38,401 bases of DNA from Lachnospiraceae bacterium (GCA_024692955.1 JAILLW010000079.1:1-38401); one strand, 5' to 3'; counted from the stretch's first letter, positions 30,236 through 38,006 are shown. The notes: generated by a model not told the origin, from the sequence alone. Translations and numbers: made by a program.

Positions 30236-31807
30236 ATGGGAAAAGGACCTCTTTGGCTGGAAAATGCAGTATTCTACGAAATCTATCCGCAGTCCTTTAA
30301 GGATACCGACGCCGACGGCATCGGCAACATTGACGGGATCACGGAAAAGCTCCCTTATATCAGAGAACTCGGCTGCACGGGGCTCTGGATCAATCCCTGC
30401 TTTGAATCCCCCTTCGGCGATGCCGGATACGATGTTTCCGATTACCGGAAGGTGGCGCAAAGGTACGGTACCAATGAGGATCTTTTCCGCCTCTTTGAGG
30501 AAGCACATAAGCTCGGGATCCACGTGCTCCTCGATCTCGTTCCGGGGCATACCTCCTGGAAGCATCCCTGGTTCATCGAGAGCATGAAAGCCGAAAAGAA
30601 CGAATACACCGACCGCTATGTCTGGACGGACAGCATCTGGGAAGAGCCGAAAGGCTACGGAAGTCTCCGCGGGATCAGTCCCAGGAACGGCAGCTGCGCG
30701 GTAAACTTCTTTACCCATCAGCCGGCCCTGAACTACGGCTTCTATAAGCCGGAGCGCCCCTGGCAGCAGCCGGTGGACGCGGAAGGTCCCCTCGCCACCA
30801 GAGAGGCCATGAAGGATGTCATGAGGTTCTGGCTTGAGCACGGCTGCGACGGTTTTCGCGTGGATATGGCGGGATCCCTCGTCAAGAATGACGAAGACGG
30901 GAAAGGGACGATCGCGCTCTGGCAGGACATCCGCGCCTTTCTCGACCGGGAGTTTCCCGACTCTGCCCTGGTATCCGAATGGGGCGAGCCCGACAAAAGC
31001 CTTCAGGGCGGCTTCCACATGGATTTTCTGCTTCATTTCGGGCCTTCGCATTATAATGATCTCTTCCGCTGTGAGGAACCGTTTTTCAAAGGTACGGGAG
31101 ACGCTTCGGAATTCGTCGCGAAATACACGGAGAACTATGAGCGCTCGGAGCGGAAAGGACTGATCTGCATTCCTTCCGGCAATCATGACATGATCCGGCT
31201 CGCGAAATACCTGAATGACGAAGAACTGCGCCTCGCCTTCGCTTTTCTCCTTTCCATGCCCGGCGCACCTTTTCTCTATTACGGAGACGAGATCGGAATG
31301 CGCTATGTGGAAAATCTCACCTCGGTGGAAGGCGGCTACGAGCGGACCGGCTCCCGCTCCCCGATGCAGTGGGATAAGAGCAGAAACGCGGGCTTTTCCG
31401 ATGCCCCCTCCGAAGCACTCTATATCCCTCTCGATCCGGATCCGGAACGGCCGACGGCCGAAGGGATGATGAACGATCCCGCTTCCCTGCGGAATTATGT
31501 AAAAGATCTGATCCGGATGCGGAACGCGCACCCCGCTCTCGGAAATCTCGGGGAAATCAGTTTTGTTCTTGACGGAAGAAAGGGGCATCCTCTTGTCTAC
31601 TTAAGGAGCCGCGGCGATGAGAAGATCCTGGTCGTACAAAACCCTGCTTCCTCGCCGGCCGTCATACGGTTCGACGGTACCCCCGAAAAGGAACTCTTCC
31701 GTTTCGGAGGAGATGCTTCCTTCTCGGAGGGCAGCTGTACCGTTTCCGGAAGATCGGCTCTCTTCCTTCTTCTTTCGAATCAGGTTTCGAATCAGGTTTC
31801 GAATTAG
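30236..31807 (+). CDS. Glycoside hydrolase family 13 (alpha-amylase/alpha-glucosidase type) enzyme
   Basis: I start at ATG 30236 (AAGGAG nine bases upstream), giving 523 residues. The four GH13 regions are present: DLVPGH (100-105), GFRVDMAGS with nucleophile D210, LVSEWGEPD with acid/base E248, and SGNHD with D318. The N-terminus (WLENAVFYEIYPQSFKDTDA) and the calcium-like DTDADG site are those of oligo-1,6-glucosidase/trehalose-hydrolase-type enzymes. DLVPGH replaces the usual DLVxNH. No signal peptide, so it acts on imported alpha-glucans or disaccharides; the subfamily is undetermined. The C-terminus ends in a slipped repeat (SNQVSNQVSN), three 12-base copies. Confidence 0.9.
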   Translation: MGKGPLWLENAVFYEIYPQSFKDTDADGIGNIDGITEKLPYIRELGCTGLWINPCFESPFGDAGYDVSDYRKVAQRYGTNEDLFRLFEEAHKLGIHVLLDLVPGHTSWKHPWFIESMKAEKNEYTDRYVWTDSIWEEPKGYGSLRGISPRNGSCAVNFFTHQPALNYGFYKPERPWQQPVDAEGPLATREAMKDVMRFWLEHGCDGFRVDMAGSLVKNDEDGKGTIALWQDIRAFLDREFPDSALVSEWGEPDKSLQGGFHMDFLLHFGPSHYNDLFRCEEPFFKGTGDASEFVAKYTENYERSERKGLICIPSGNHDMIRLAKYLNDEELRLAFAFLLSMPGAPFLYYGDEIGMRYVENLTSVEGGYERTGSRSPMQWDKSRNAGFSDAPSEALYIPLDPDPERPTAEGMMNDPASLRNYVKDLIRMRNAHPALGNLGEISFVLDGRKGHPLVYLRSRGDEKILVVQNPASSPAVIRFDGTPEKELFRFGGDASFSEGSCTVSGRSALFLLLSNQVSNQVSN

Positions 31808-31886
31808 GTGTTTTGAATCGGGTTCTCTTTCAAAATGTCCGGTCAGGCTTGTTCTTTCTTTGTTTCTCCTCCCGTGCCTGTTTTCC

Positions 31887-32040
31887 CGCCTGATCTTTTC
31901 CGGCTTGTCTTTCCCGGCTTGTCTTTCCCGGCTTATTTTTCCCGGCTTATCTTTTCCGGCTTGTCTTTTCCGGCTTGTCTTTCCCGGCTTATCTTTCCCG
32001 GCTTATCTTTCCCGGCTTATCTTTTCCGGCTTGTCTTTTC
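31887..32040. repeat. 14-bp minisatellite, about ten perfect-period copies
   Basis: The unit CGGCTT(G/A)TCTTT(C/T)C recurs at exactly 14-base steps from 31901 to 32027, with a diverged copy at 31887. One strand is pyrimidine-rich. The period is not a multiple of three, so it is not a coding repeat. It fills the interval between the GH13 gene and the dinB promoter. The 31808-32117 interval also has a weak 8-bp hairpin (32042-32070) and no gene. Confidence 0.9.
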
Positions 32041-32117
32041 TTGGTCGGGTCCTTCCTGTGGTCCCGACCACGGCCTTTTGGTCCGCATTTTGGGACTTCT
32101 CCCGCGATAATTTATAC

Positions 32118-32146
32118 TTGCAAGGGGCGAACATTTGTTCTATATT
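32118..32146 (+). promoter_or_regulatory. dinB promoter with the LexA operator in its spacer
   Basis: TTGCAA (32118-32123) and TATATT (32141-32146) are 17 bases apart. The perfect LexA box GAACATTTGTTC (32129-32140) occupies the end of the spacer, so bound LexA would block RNA polymerase. The leader to the ATG is about 130 bases. Confidence 0.82.
32129..32140. promoter_or_regulatory. LexA (SOS) box 1, perfect GAAC-N4-GTTC
   Basis: GAACATTTGTTC, flanked by C and T, matches the Gram-positive LexA consensus CGAAC-N4-GTTCG closely. It lies between the -35 and -10 elements of the dinB promoter. Confidence 0.85.
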
Positions 32147-32163
32147 GTATGTGTCGGCAGTCC

Positions 32164-32175
32164 GAACGTATGTTT
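32164..32175. promoter_or_regulatory. LexA (SOS) box 2, one mismatch
   Basis: GAACGTATGTTT matches the LexA core except for the last base. It lies 35 bases downstream of box 1, in the transcribed leader, and may cooperate with it. Confidence 0.6.
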
Positions 32176-32280
32176 GCTTTTCGGCCGTGTGATGCCGCGC
32201 GTTATCCGTGCGGCATCGTTTACCGGCCGCTGTATATTGTTGCAGACCGTATCGTTGCGGTCGAGGGAGGTTTTCGCTTT

Positions 32281-33582
32281 ATGGACAGGGTCATCCTACA
32301 TTCGGATATGAACTGCTTTTACGCTTCCGTGGAGATGCTCTACCACCCGGAGCTTGCGGGGCGTCCCCTGGCGGTCGGCGGGGATCCGGAGAAGCGCCAC
32401 GGGATCGTGCTCACCGCCAACTACCCTGCCAAGAAAAAGGGGATCAAAGTCGGTATGGCGCTCTGGCAGGCGAAGCAGGCATGTCCGGACGTGGTCTTTG
32501 TTCCGCCGCGGATGGACCTTTATCTTCGCTTCTCGCGCCTTGCCCGCGAGCTCTATTCGGAGTATACGGATCTGCAGGAGCCCTTCGGTATAGACGAATG
32601 CTGGCTCGACGTGACCGACAGCGTTCCTCTTTTCGGTGGCGGCAGGAAGATCGCGGAGGAGATCCGCCGCAGGATCAAGCTGGAGCTCGGGCTCACCGTC
32701 TCCGTCGGTGTCAGTTGGAACAAGATCTTCGCCAAATTCGGATCGGATTTTCGCAAGCCGGATGCCGTTACGGAGATCACCCGGGAGAATTACCGCGATC
32801 TCGTCTGGAGGGCTCCGGCTGCCGACCTTCTCTATGTCGGCCGCAGCACCCGGAAAAAGCTTGCCACCCTCGGTATGCTGACCATCGGGGACGTGGCCCG
32901 TTCGGATCCGGAGCTTTTACACAGTATCTTCGGAAAGATGGGATACATCCTCTGGGTCTTCGCGAACGGGGAGGACCGGACCCCTGTCTCTCCCGAATCC
33001 TATGTGAATCCGATCAAGAGCATCGGCAACGGCACCACCTCGCCCCGGGATCTTGAAGATAACGATGATGTACGGACCGTGATCTACCTTCTTTCCGAAA
33101 GTGTCGCCTCCCGCCTTCGCGACAACCATTTTGTCGGAGATACGGTCGGCCTCTGGGTCAGGGACAACGGGCTGTACAGTTTTTGCAGACAGCAGAAGAT
33201 CGGCACGCCGACCAATATCTCCGATGAGATCGCACGGCATTCGATGTGCCTTTTTGAGGAGCATTACCCCTGGACCGTCCCGATCCGGAGCATCGGAGTC
33301 CGTATGTCCGGCCTTCATCCGGATGAATACTGCTATCAGCTTGATCTTTTTTCGGATGTAAAAGCGCGTGAGAAACAGTTTAAGATCGACCTTGCGGTGG
33401 ACAGTCTCCGCTCCCGCTTCGGGCATGATTCCGTACTCCGCGGGCGGATGTATTTTGACCGTGTCCTCTCCGGTCTCGACGCGAAGGCTGAGGATCATAT
33501 GATCCACCCTCATTCCTATTTCGAGTCCGGCGACCGCACCGGGACCTGCCGTATTATGGAGAATCTTCAAACTTATGAGTGA
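32281..33582 (+). CDS. dinB: Y-family DNA polymerase IV (translesion synthesis)
   Basis: From ATG 32281 the protein has 433 residues. Catalytic acidic residues are in HSDMNCFYASVE (D9) and GIDECWLDVTD (D105, E106); TVSVGVSWNKIFAKFGSDF and the little-finger region follow. QLDLF near the C-terminus is a beta-clamp binding motif. The enzyme extends primers past damaged template bases at low fidelity. A GGGAGG ribosome site lies about ten bases upstream. Two LexA boxes show SOS induction. Its last codons overlap the start of the small gene at 33575, implying coexpression. The open frame upstream is leader and minisatellite sequence, not protein. Confidence 0.95.
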   Translation: MDRVILHSDMNCFYASVEMLYHPELAGRPLAVGGDPEKRHGIVLTANYPAKKKGIKVGMALWQAKQACPDVVFVPPRMDLYLRFSRLARELYSEYTDLQEPFGIDECWLDVTDSVPLFGGGRKIAEEIRRRIKLELGLTVSVGVSWNKIFAKFGSDFRKPDAVTEITRENYRDLVWRAPAADLLYVGRSTRKKLATLGMLTIGDVARSDPELLHSIFGKMGYILWVFANGEDRTPVSPESYVNPIKSIGNGTTSPRDLEDNDDVRTVIYLLSESVASRLRDNHFVGDTVGLWVRDNGLYSFCRQQKIGTPTNISDEIARHSMCLFEEHYPWTVPIRSIGVRMSGLHPDEYCYQLDLFSDVKAREKQFKIDLAVDSLRSRFGHDSVLRGRMYFDRVLSGLDAKAEDHMIHPHSYFESGDRTGTCRIMENLQTYE

Positions 33583-33829
33583 ACGGATCGGATATAAAGT
33601 ATATGTGGATGTAGACGCCACCTTTACCTCGGACGGAGGGCTTCTCCCCCGCTCCCTTGTCTGGGAGGACGGCCGCCGCTATACGATCGACCGCATCCGG
33701 AAGATCGAGCGCTGCGCGAGCCGCCGGGCCGGCGGGGCAGGCATCATGTATACCTGCCTCGTCTCCGGCCGGGAGATCCATCTCTTTTATGAGGAGAATA
33801 TGCGATGGTTTCTTGAGAGTAAACTTTAG
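33575..33829 (+). CDS. Small protein translationally coupled to dinB, candidate Y-polymerase accessory factor
   Basis: The 84-residue protein (MSERIGYKVYVDVDATFTSD) overlaps the dinB stop by eight bases (ATG at 33575, TGA at 33580). It looks like an all-beta, SH3-like fold with the basic and aromatic blocks WEDGRRYTIDRIRKIERCAS, GIMYTCLVSGREIHLF and MRWFLE. Small beta-barrel proteins accompany translesion polymerases in other bacteria (DUF6504 beside ImuB, YolD-like beside UvrX), and this pattern resembles the DUF6504 type by eye only. It shares the LexA-controlled transcript, so a role in DNA-damage tolerance is likely. Its stop overlaps the stop of the convergent permease gene. Confidence 0.75.
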   Translation: MSERIGYKVYVDVDATFTSDGGLLPRSLVWEDGRRYTIDRIRKIERCASRRAGGAGIMYTCLVSGREIHLFYEENMRWFLESKL

Positions 33830-35430
33830 GAACTCTTCCGGATGAGTTTCATCAGGTGCAGATAACTCAGTCCCGAAAGAACCGTCATGATGAAAATAAG
33901 GACAATGGTAAGGAGATTCTGGCTCATCTTCATTCCGAGGATCACCGCAAGCACGCAGAGTGCCATTGTTACGATCATATTCGGGAAAAGATAGATGAGC
34001 ACTGCCGCTCCCTGTTTGATCACTTCCACTTCGTTCTCCCAGTCGAGCCTTATGTGCTTCAGGCCGCATACACAGCCCCAGACCGTGGAGAATACGCAAA
34101 GAACCGTTCCGCAGATAAGATATAGAACGGTATTCAGCAGGGGTGCCTTCGCGGAGATGCAGAAGCACACCGTGGCGATCGCCATCGCGGGGATGCTCAG
34201 ATACAGATTAAAGAGCATCTTCCCCTGATAAAGCACCTTTTTTTCGATGGGTAGACTTTGCACGATCCAGTAGTTATCTCCTTCCAAAGAGGGGGAACAG
34301 ACCGTGGTCGGAAGCATCCCGATCATAAAATAGACGATGAGCGGGATGGCCGGATACAGCATCGCGGCAGTCAGCGGTGCTCCCTGTGTCACGGTTCCGA
34401 TGATCCTGTCAAATCCGAAGATGAGTACCACGATACCGAGAAGGACCGCCAGCACTTCTCCCATCCCCACATTGACCATATAGGTGGTGGAACCGAGCAT
34501 CCGCTTCATTTCCTTAAACGCGACCGCGCTTCGGACACTGCGGACCTTCTGTGCCGTCATACGGTATTTTTTAGAAGCCTCATGCGACTGCATGGCGGAA
34601 TTGATTCTGCGGTAGGAGTTTCCCACCAGCCGGAATACCACCGAAAAAAGCACCAGTGAGATTCCGACAAGAAGCAGCATTCCGGATATGGAACTCTTCG
34701 TGATCGAATCGGAAAACCATGCGATCGGCGGATAGCAGATGCCTGCCTGCTTCGCCGCGTTCGCAAGGGTCTCCACGGTCTCATTGAGCTGATCGTTCTT
34801 GAAGATCCCCTCAATGATATAGCGAAGCGAGAAGCAAAAGATCACAAAGGCAAACAGAAGGACTGTCTGCACGGCTTTTTTCGCCCGGAATCCGATACTG
34901 ATCTTCGCAAAGAGAAATCCCACAAAAGCCGCTCCCACCATCGGAACCAGCGGCAGGATCGCTGTCAGGAGGATCCAGACCGGATATATATAGACGGGCG
35001 GTTTTTCGTAAAATCCGTATCCGGCCATCATCGCAGCCGAGATGCTCATATACCAGGGCAGACTGTTGGCATACATATAAAAGAATTTGCACGCCGCCAC
35101 CGTCTTCGGCTCAAAGGGAAGCGCCATCAGCATATCATATTCGCGGAAATTGAAGAGATATCCGTTGGTCCGGAAAATGGTCCGGAAAAATGCGAGTATG
35201 CAGATGAGCAGAGCGCACATCGCCGGAATCGCGGCAGCAATGCCCATGGAGCCGCAGGCAAAGCCAAAGGAAGCCGAATAAGATATCAGCATTACATAAA
35301 GAACTCCGGCACCGATCATATTCATCAGCGCTCTCTTCTTTTTCTTTCTGTCCGTGCTGTAGCGGTAAGTATTCATGCGGCTCGTGGCGAGCAGCAGGTT
35401 TTTAAGAAGAACTCTGCTTGCGTTATTCAT
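33826..35430 (-). CDS. ABC exporter permease with many membrane helices
   Basis: I start at ATG 35430 (MNNASRVLLKNLLLATSRMN), six bases after GGAGG, within the overlap with the ATPase gene. The 534-residue protein has about twelve hydrophobic helices in two blocks around a central loop (SHEASKKYRMTAQKVRSVRS). FNFREYDMLMALPFEPKTVA resembles the coupling region of the ABC-2-like permeases of clostridial exporters. No peptidase or ligand-binding domain. With the ATPase it forms an exporter of unknown substrate; peptide or lipid cargo is a guess. Its stop overlaps the convergent small gene. Confidence 0.8.
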   Translation of the reverse strand: MNNASRVLLKNLLLATSRMNTYRYSTDRKKKKRALMNMIGAGVLYVMLISYSASFGFACGSMGIAAAIPAMCALLICILAFFRTIFRTNGYLFNFREYDMLMALPFEPKTVAACKFFYMYANSLPWYMSISAAMMAGYGFYEKPPVYIYPVWILLTAILPLVPMVGAAFVGFLFAKISIGFRAKKAVQTVLLFAFVIFCFSLRYIIEGIFKNDQLNETVETLANAAKQAGICYPPIAWFSDSITKSSISGMLLLVGISLVLFSVVFRLVGNSYRRINSAMQSHEASKKYRMTAQKVRSVRSAVAFKEMKRMLGSTTYMVNVGMGEVLAVLLGIVVLIFGFDRIIGTVTQGAPLTAAMLYPAIPLIVYFMIGMLPTTVCSPSLEGDNYWIVQSLPIEKKVLYQGKMLFNLYLSIPAMAIATVCFCISAKAPLLNTVLYLICGTVLCVFSTVWGCVCGLKHIRLDWENEVEVIKQGAAVLIYLFPNMIVTMALCVLAVILGMKMSQNLLTIVLIFIMTVLSGLSYLHLMKLIRKSS

Positions 35431-36154
35431 CTGCCACCTCCAGGAACGTCTCCTCAAGGGACTGTCCGTTGGTCAGCTCCTCCATGGTACCTGAGGCTAT
35501 GATCTTTCCTTTTTTGATGATCGCGACCTTGTTGCAGAGTTTTTCCGCCACATCAAGAACGTGGGTCGAAAAGAACACTGCCGCTCCCTCGGCACAACGC
35601 TGATGCATGATTTCCTTCAGCGTGAAGGTCGCCTTCGGATCCAGTCCGACAAAGGGCTCATCCAGCACCAGAAGCTTCGGGTCATGGATCAGGGCCGATA
35701 TGATCGCGAGCTTCTGCTTCATGCCGTGCGAGTAAGAAGTGATGAGGTCTCCCAGGGCCTCGGTGATCTCCAGTTCATCCGCGTATTTCCGGATCCTCTC
35801 TTCTCTTTTTGCGGCATCGATCCCGAATACATCGGCAATGAAATTCAGATACTGTATTCCGGTCAGATTGTCGTAAAGATCCGGGTTGTCCGGTATATAT
35901 GCCGTGATACTCTTGCAGGCGATCGGCTCCTCTTTTACGGAATGACCGTCGATCAGGATCTCGCCTTCCGTGAAGTCAAGCACTCCTACCACCGCACGGA
36001 TCGTTGTGGATTTTCCCGCACCGTTATGGCCGATGAAACCGTAGATATCTCCCGGTTCAACCGTAAGGCTCACGTTGTCGACAGCCTTCGCTCCTTCTCC
36101 GTATGCCTTGGAATAGCCCCTGATCTCAAGGATCGCACCGTTTTGCGCACTCAT
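35423..36154 (-). CDS. ABC exporter ATPase
   Basis: I start at ATG 36154 (MSAQNGAILEIRGYSKAYGE), eight bases after AGGAGGG, giving 243 residues. Walker A is GHNGAGKSTT, the signature is YSHGMKQKLAI and Walker B LLVLDEPFVGLD, followed by an H-loop region (FFSTHVLDVAEKL). It is a single-domain exporter ATPase like BcrA/YtrB. Translation overlaps the permease gene by eight bases. The promoter at 36223-36251 precedes it. Confidence 0.93.
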   Translation of the reverse strand: MSAQNGAILEIRGYSKAYGEGAKAVDNVSLTVEPGDIYGFIGHNGAGKSTTIRAVVGVLDFTEGEILIDGHSVKEEPIACKSITAYIPDNPDLYDNLTGIQYLNFIADVFGIDAAKREERIRKYADELEITEALGDLITSYSHGMKQKLAIISALIHDPKLLVLDEPFVGLDPKATFTLKEIMHQRCAEGAAVFFSTHVLDVAEKLCNKVAIIKKGKIIASGTMEELTNGQSLEETFLEVADE

Positions 36155-36222
36155 CTCAAACACCCTCCTTTAATGGTATTCCGGATCATCCCGAAAACCT
36201 TACTGTTTTTTTCTGCCTCTTT

Positions 36223-36251
36223 ATAATACCCCCTGACCCGTATCGGCGCAA
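36223..36251 (-). promoter_or_regulatory. Promoter of the ABC exporter operon
   Basis: TTGCGC (36246-36251) and TATTAT (36223-36228) on the minus strand with a 17-base spacer, about 70 bases before the ATPase start. Confidence 0.6.
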
Positions 36252-36304
36252 CTTATGCCCCATGCACCGCCCGGTCATTCCGCCGCTTTCGGCCGCCGGT
36301 GTGT

Positions 36305-36529
36305 TTATACCGCCACGGCTGCCGTAACGATCGTTAAGATCCCTACTACGAGTATGATCGGGATCACCGCCAGCGCAAGCCCGAATATCGTCACTCCGAG
36401 CGTCGCAAGAAGAAGATATCCGGCGAAGCTGAAGACCGCTCCCATAAGCTTGCCGCAGATCTTCAGGCAGAAACCCGTGACCTTGAATAATGCAACCATC
36501 GCTATGAGCATTACTATCATTCCCATCAT
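36305..36529 (-). CDS. Small hydrophobic membrane protein
   Basis: I start at ATG 36529 (MMGMIVMLIAMVALFKVTGF) with GGAGGG seven bases upstream, giving 74 residues; a start five codons earlier has no such site. It is almost wholly hydrophobic, with two to three helices (GYLLLATLGVTIFGLALAVI, PIILVVGILTIVTAAVAV) and Gly/Cys-containing turns. No family recognised. It may be a small membrane regulator or stress protein, or the third component of the exporter upstream, but nothing in the sequence decides this. Confidence 0.6.
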   Translation of the reverse strand: MMGMIVMLIAMVALFKVTGFCLKICGKLMGAVFSFAGYLLLATLGVTIFGLALAVIPIILVVGILTIVTAAVAV

Positions 36530-36753
36530 ATTCTTGCCCTCCATATATGTTACTGATCGCTTTTCAGAATGCTTCCGCCTCTGACGGTTATATCATACAA
36601 AAAGCATCGGGCAGGATAAATGTATATATGCGCAAAATAAGAGCCTCTATTTCGCCGGCGCGCGGTGAAACGGGCTCCTGGTTTTATGTACTTCCCGACA
36701 GAGCTTTATATGCTCTTCCTGACAGGGCTGTGTGTATGATATTAGCCGATGAG

Positions 36754-36897
36754 TGTTCCGATGGGGGAGCCGATGGCTGTTCCGATGGGGGAGCCGATGG
36801 CTGTTCCGATGAGTGGCTCAACGACTGTTCCGATAAGTGGCTCAACGACTGTTCCGATGAGTGGCTCAACGACTGTTCCGATAAGTGTCACGGAGTT
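36754..36897. repeat. 24-bp tandem repeat, six copies in two sequence classes
   Basis: Units start at 36754, 36778, 36802, 36826, 36850 and 36874, each beginning TGTTCCGAT. The first two end GGGGGAGCCGATGGC; the next three end (A/G)AGTGGCTCAACGAC or GAGTGGCTCAACGAC in alternation. A fainter 24-base repeat (CTTCC-GACAG-GCT) precedes it near 36690-36730. The array runs into the stop of the FtsL-like gene. Of the 343 bases without a gene (36545-36887) the rest shows nothing supported. Confidence 0.88.
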
Positions 36898-37307
36898 TCC
36901 GGAATATTCCGGATCTGTACCAGATAATCCTCTTCTTCACCGCTTATCATAACGATCTGGGCTTCCTTTGCGTACCGCATCCCAAGCTCCTGTATCGCGA
37001 CCCTGCGGATCGATTCGATGTCTTCCGCACTGTTGATCCTGCGGATCGCATCATCATTATCCTCCCTGATGTTTTCCAGTCTGCTTTCCATAACGGAAAT
37101 GGATTTTACATCGTCCTTGACCGAATTGAGAAGCTGAATATAGTAGCAGAGAACTCCTGCCGCGACGATCAGGAAAACACTGAGCGCGATCGCCGCTTTG
37201 ACCAGCCCTATCCTTCGGGCACGGCGGTTTTGCCGGATCATTCGAACCTTCCGCTCTCTCCCGTACGAGGTCATCGTCTTCTCTTCCATCAAAACCGTAG
37301 CGTCCAT
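36888..37307 (-). CDS. FtsL/FtsB-like single-pass membrane protein with a coiled coil
   Basis: I start at ATG 37307 (MDATVLMEEKTMTSYGRERK; GGAGG five bases upstream), giving 139 residues. A basic cytoplasmic stretch (RKVRMIRQNRRARRIGLVK) is followed by one helix (AAIALSVFLIVAAGVLCYYI), a periplasmic coiled coil (SVMESRLENIREDNDDAIRR) and a short distal part (IQELGMRYAKEAQIV), the typical FtsL/DivIC design. FtsL-family proteins tie FtsQ/DivIB to the septal synthase. Here it lacks the usual cell-wall neighbours, so it may be a second copy or a paralogue with another role. Its stop abuts the 24-bp repeat array. Confidence 0.7.
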   Translation of the reverse strand: MDATVLMEEKTMTSYGRERKVRMIRQNRRARRIGLVKAAIALSVFLIVAAGVLCYYIQLLNSVKDDVKSISVMESRLENIREDNDDAIRRINSAEDIESIRRVAIQELGMRYAKEAQIVMISGEEEDYLVQIRNIPETP

Positions 37308-37335
37308 ACCTTCCTCCGATCCGGTCTTCCTGCTG

Positions 37336-37728
37336 CTACATTTTTCTCCGCTTTGCTGCCAGATGTCTCTCTTCCTCGAGGATCGCCCTGAGAGCATTCA
37401 TTGTCCGGTCATATCTTCCGGTGATCTCCGACAGTTCCTTCTCCCTTGCCTCAAGTTCGGATCTTAGAAAAAGGATTTCGGAAGTTTCCTTTTCGTCTTC
37501 GCGTGTGTCCGGTTCCGGAGATACCATTCCTCTCTTCCTGCTTATCATCCCCGGCTCCGGAGATGTCATTCCTCTCTTCCTGCTTATCATCCCCGACTCC
37601 GGATCCACCACACCCAGGTATTTCCTTTTGGAACGGGGCTGCTTTTTCTCACGATCCCAGTAGGATACGCTCTCGTAGGCATATCGGGTCCCCGTCTTTT
37701 TGTCTGTCTGATATACAATGCAAGCCAT
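37336..37728 (-). CDS. Coiled-coil protein with a transposase-like N-terminus and slipped repeats
   Basis: The 130-residue protein starts MACIVYQTDKKTGTRYAYES and has a WDREKKQPRSKRKYLGVV motif, resembling the N-terminal segment of IS1634/IS4-type transposases in clostridia, but the catalytic core is absent. A repeat region (GMISRKRGM(T/V)SPEP twice) follows, then a coiled coil (FLRSELEAREKELSEITGRY) and a basic C-terminus. AGGAGG lies seven bases before the ATG. It has a strong promoter with inverted repeats and is 28 bases upstream of the FtsL-like gene. It may be a small DNA-binding protein or a domesticated fragment; function unknown. Confidence 0.65.
   Translation of the reverse strand: MACIVYQTDKKTGTRYAYESVSYWDREKKQPRSKRKYLGVVDPESGMISRKRGMTSPEPGMISRKRGMVSPEPDTREDEKETSEILFLRSELEAREKELSEITGRYDRTMNALRAILEEERHLAAKRRKM
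37515..37598. repeat. 42-bp in-frame tandem repeat, two copies plus part of a third
   Basis: The unit starting CCGGAGAT at 37515 recurs at 37557 and partly at 37599. It encodes a 14-residue unit (GMISRKRGMTSPEP) in the coiled-coil gene. Near-identity shows recent duplication. Confidence 0.85.
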
Positions 37729-37747
37729 ACTGATTCCTCCTGATCTT

Positions 37748-37775
37748 ATTATACACTATTTAGGCACTATGTCAA
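37748..37775 (-). promoter_or_regulatory. Promoter of the coiled-coil/FtsL-like pair
   Basis: TTGACA (37770-37775) and TATAAT (37748-37753), both perfect consensus, with a 16-base spacer on the minus strand. GCACTAT repeats (37764-37770 and nearby) overlap the spacer and -35. Confidence 0.85.
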
Positions 37776-37780
37776 GCATT

Positions 37781-37812
37781 ATAGTGCATATTAGTTTCAT
37801 TTTATGCACTAT
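37781..37812. promoter_or_regulatory. Operator-like inverted repeat upstream of the coiled-coil gene
   Basis: ATAGTGCATA (37781-37790) and TATGCACTAT (37803-37812) are a perfect 10-bp inverted repeat with a 12-base spacer. A further GCACTAT half-site at 37764-37770 lies inverted to the first arm and overlaps the promoter. The pattern suggests binding of a dimeric or multimeric regulator; the protein is unknown. Confidence 0.5.
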
Positions 37813-37898
37813 CCTCGCTGCGGTTGATATGCCGGTCAAGGAGGCTTTCTTGCATGGAGTAAAGATGTCGCAGATCCTTTGAGCAGACGGAATTATCG

Positions 37899-37982
37899 GT
37901 GATTGTTCGCGTTATGCTTGTGATTTTTCGCGCTTTGCTTGTGATTGTCCGCTAATTGCTGGTGATTCCCGCTTTGTTTACG
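37899..37982. repeat. 21-bp tandem repeat, four diverged copies
   Basis: Units start GTGATT at 37899, 37920, 37941 and 37962, with a conserved CGC-TTGCTT part. On the minus strand one frame reads a seven-residue pattern ending in NH(R/K/Q), but no ribosome site supports translation. Confidence 0.8.
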
Positions 37983-38006
37983 CTGACAAAAGATGATGCA
38001 CATGTC

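Noticed and set aside
30050-31588. Minus-strand frame of 512 residues
   Set aside because: Antisense shadow of the GH13 gene, which has all four catalytic regions on the plus strand.
31975-32280. N-terminal extension of dinB into the minisatellite
   Set aside because: It would translate through the promoter and LexA boxes; the ATG at 32281 begins the normal Pol IV N-terminus.
36547-36927. 126-residue plus-strand frame with CSDGGADG and CSDEWLND repeats
   Set aside because: It follows the 24-bp array, has no ribosome site and overlaps the FtsL-like gene; a by-product of the repeat.
37336-37728. Insertion sequence
   Set aside because: Only a transposase-like N-terminal segment; no catalytic core, terminal inverted repeats or target duplication.
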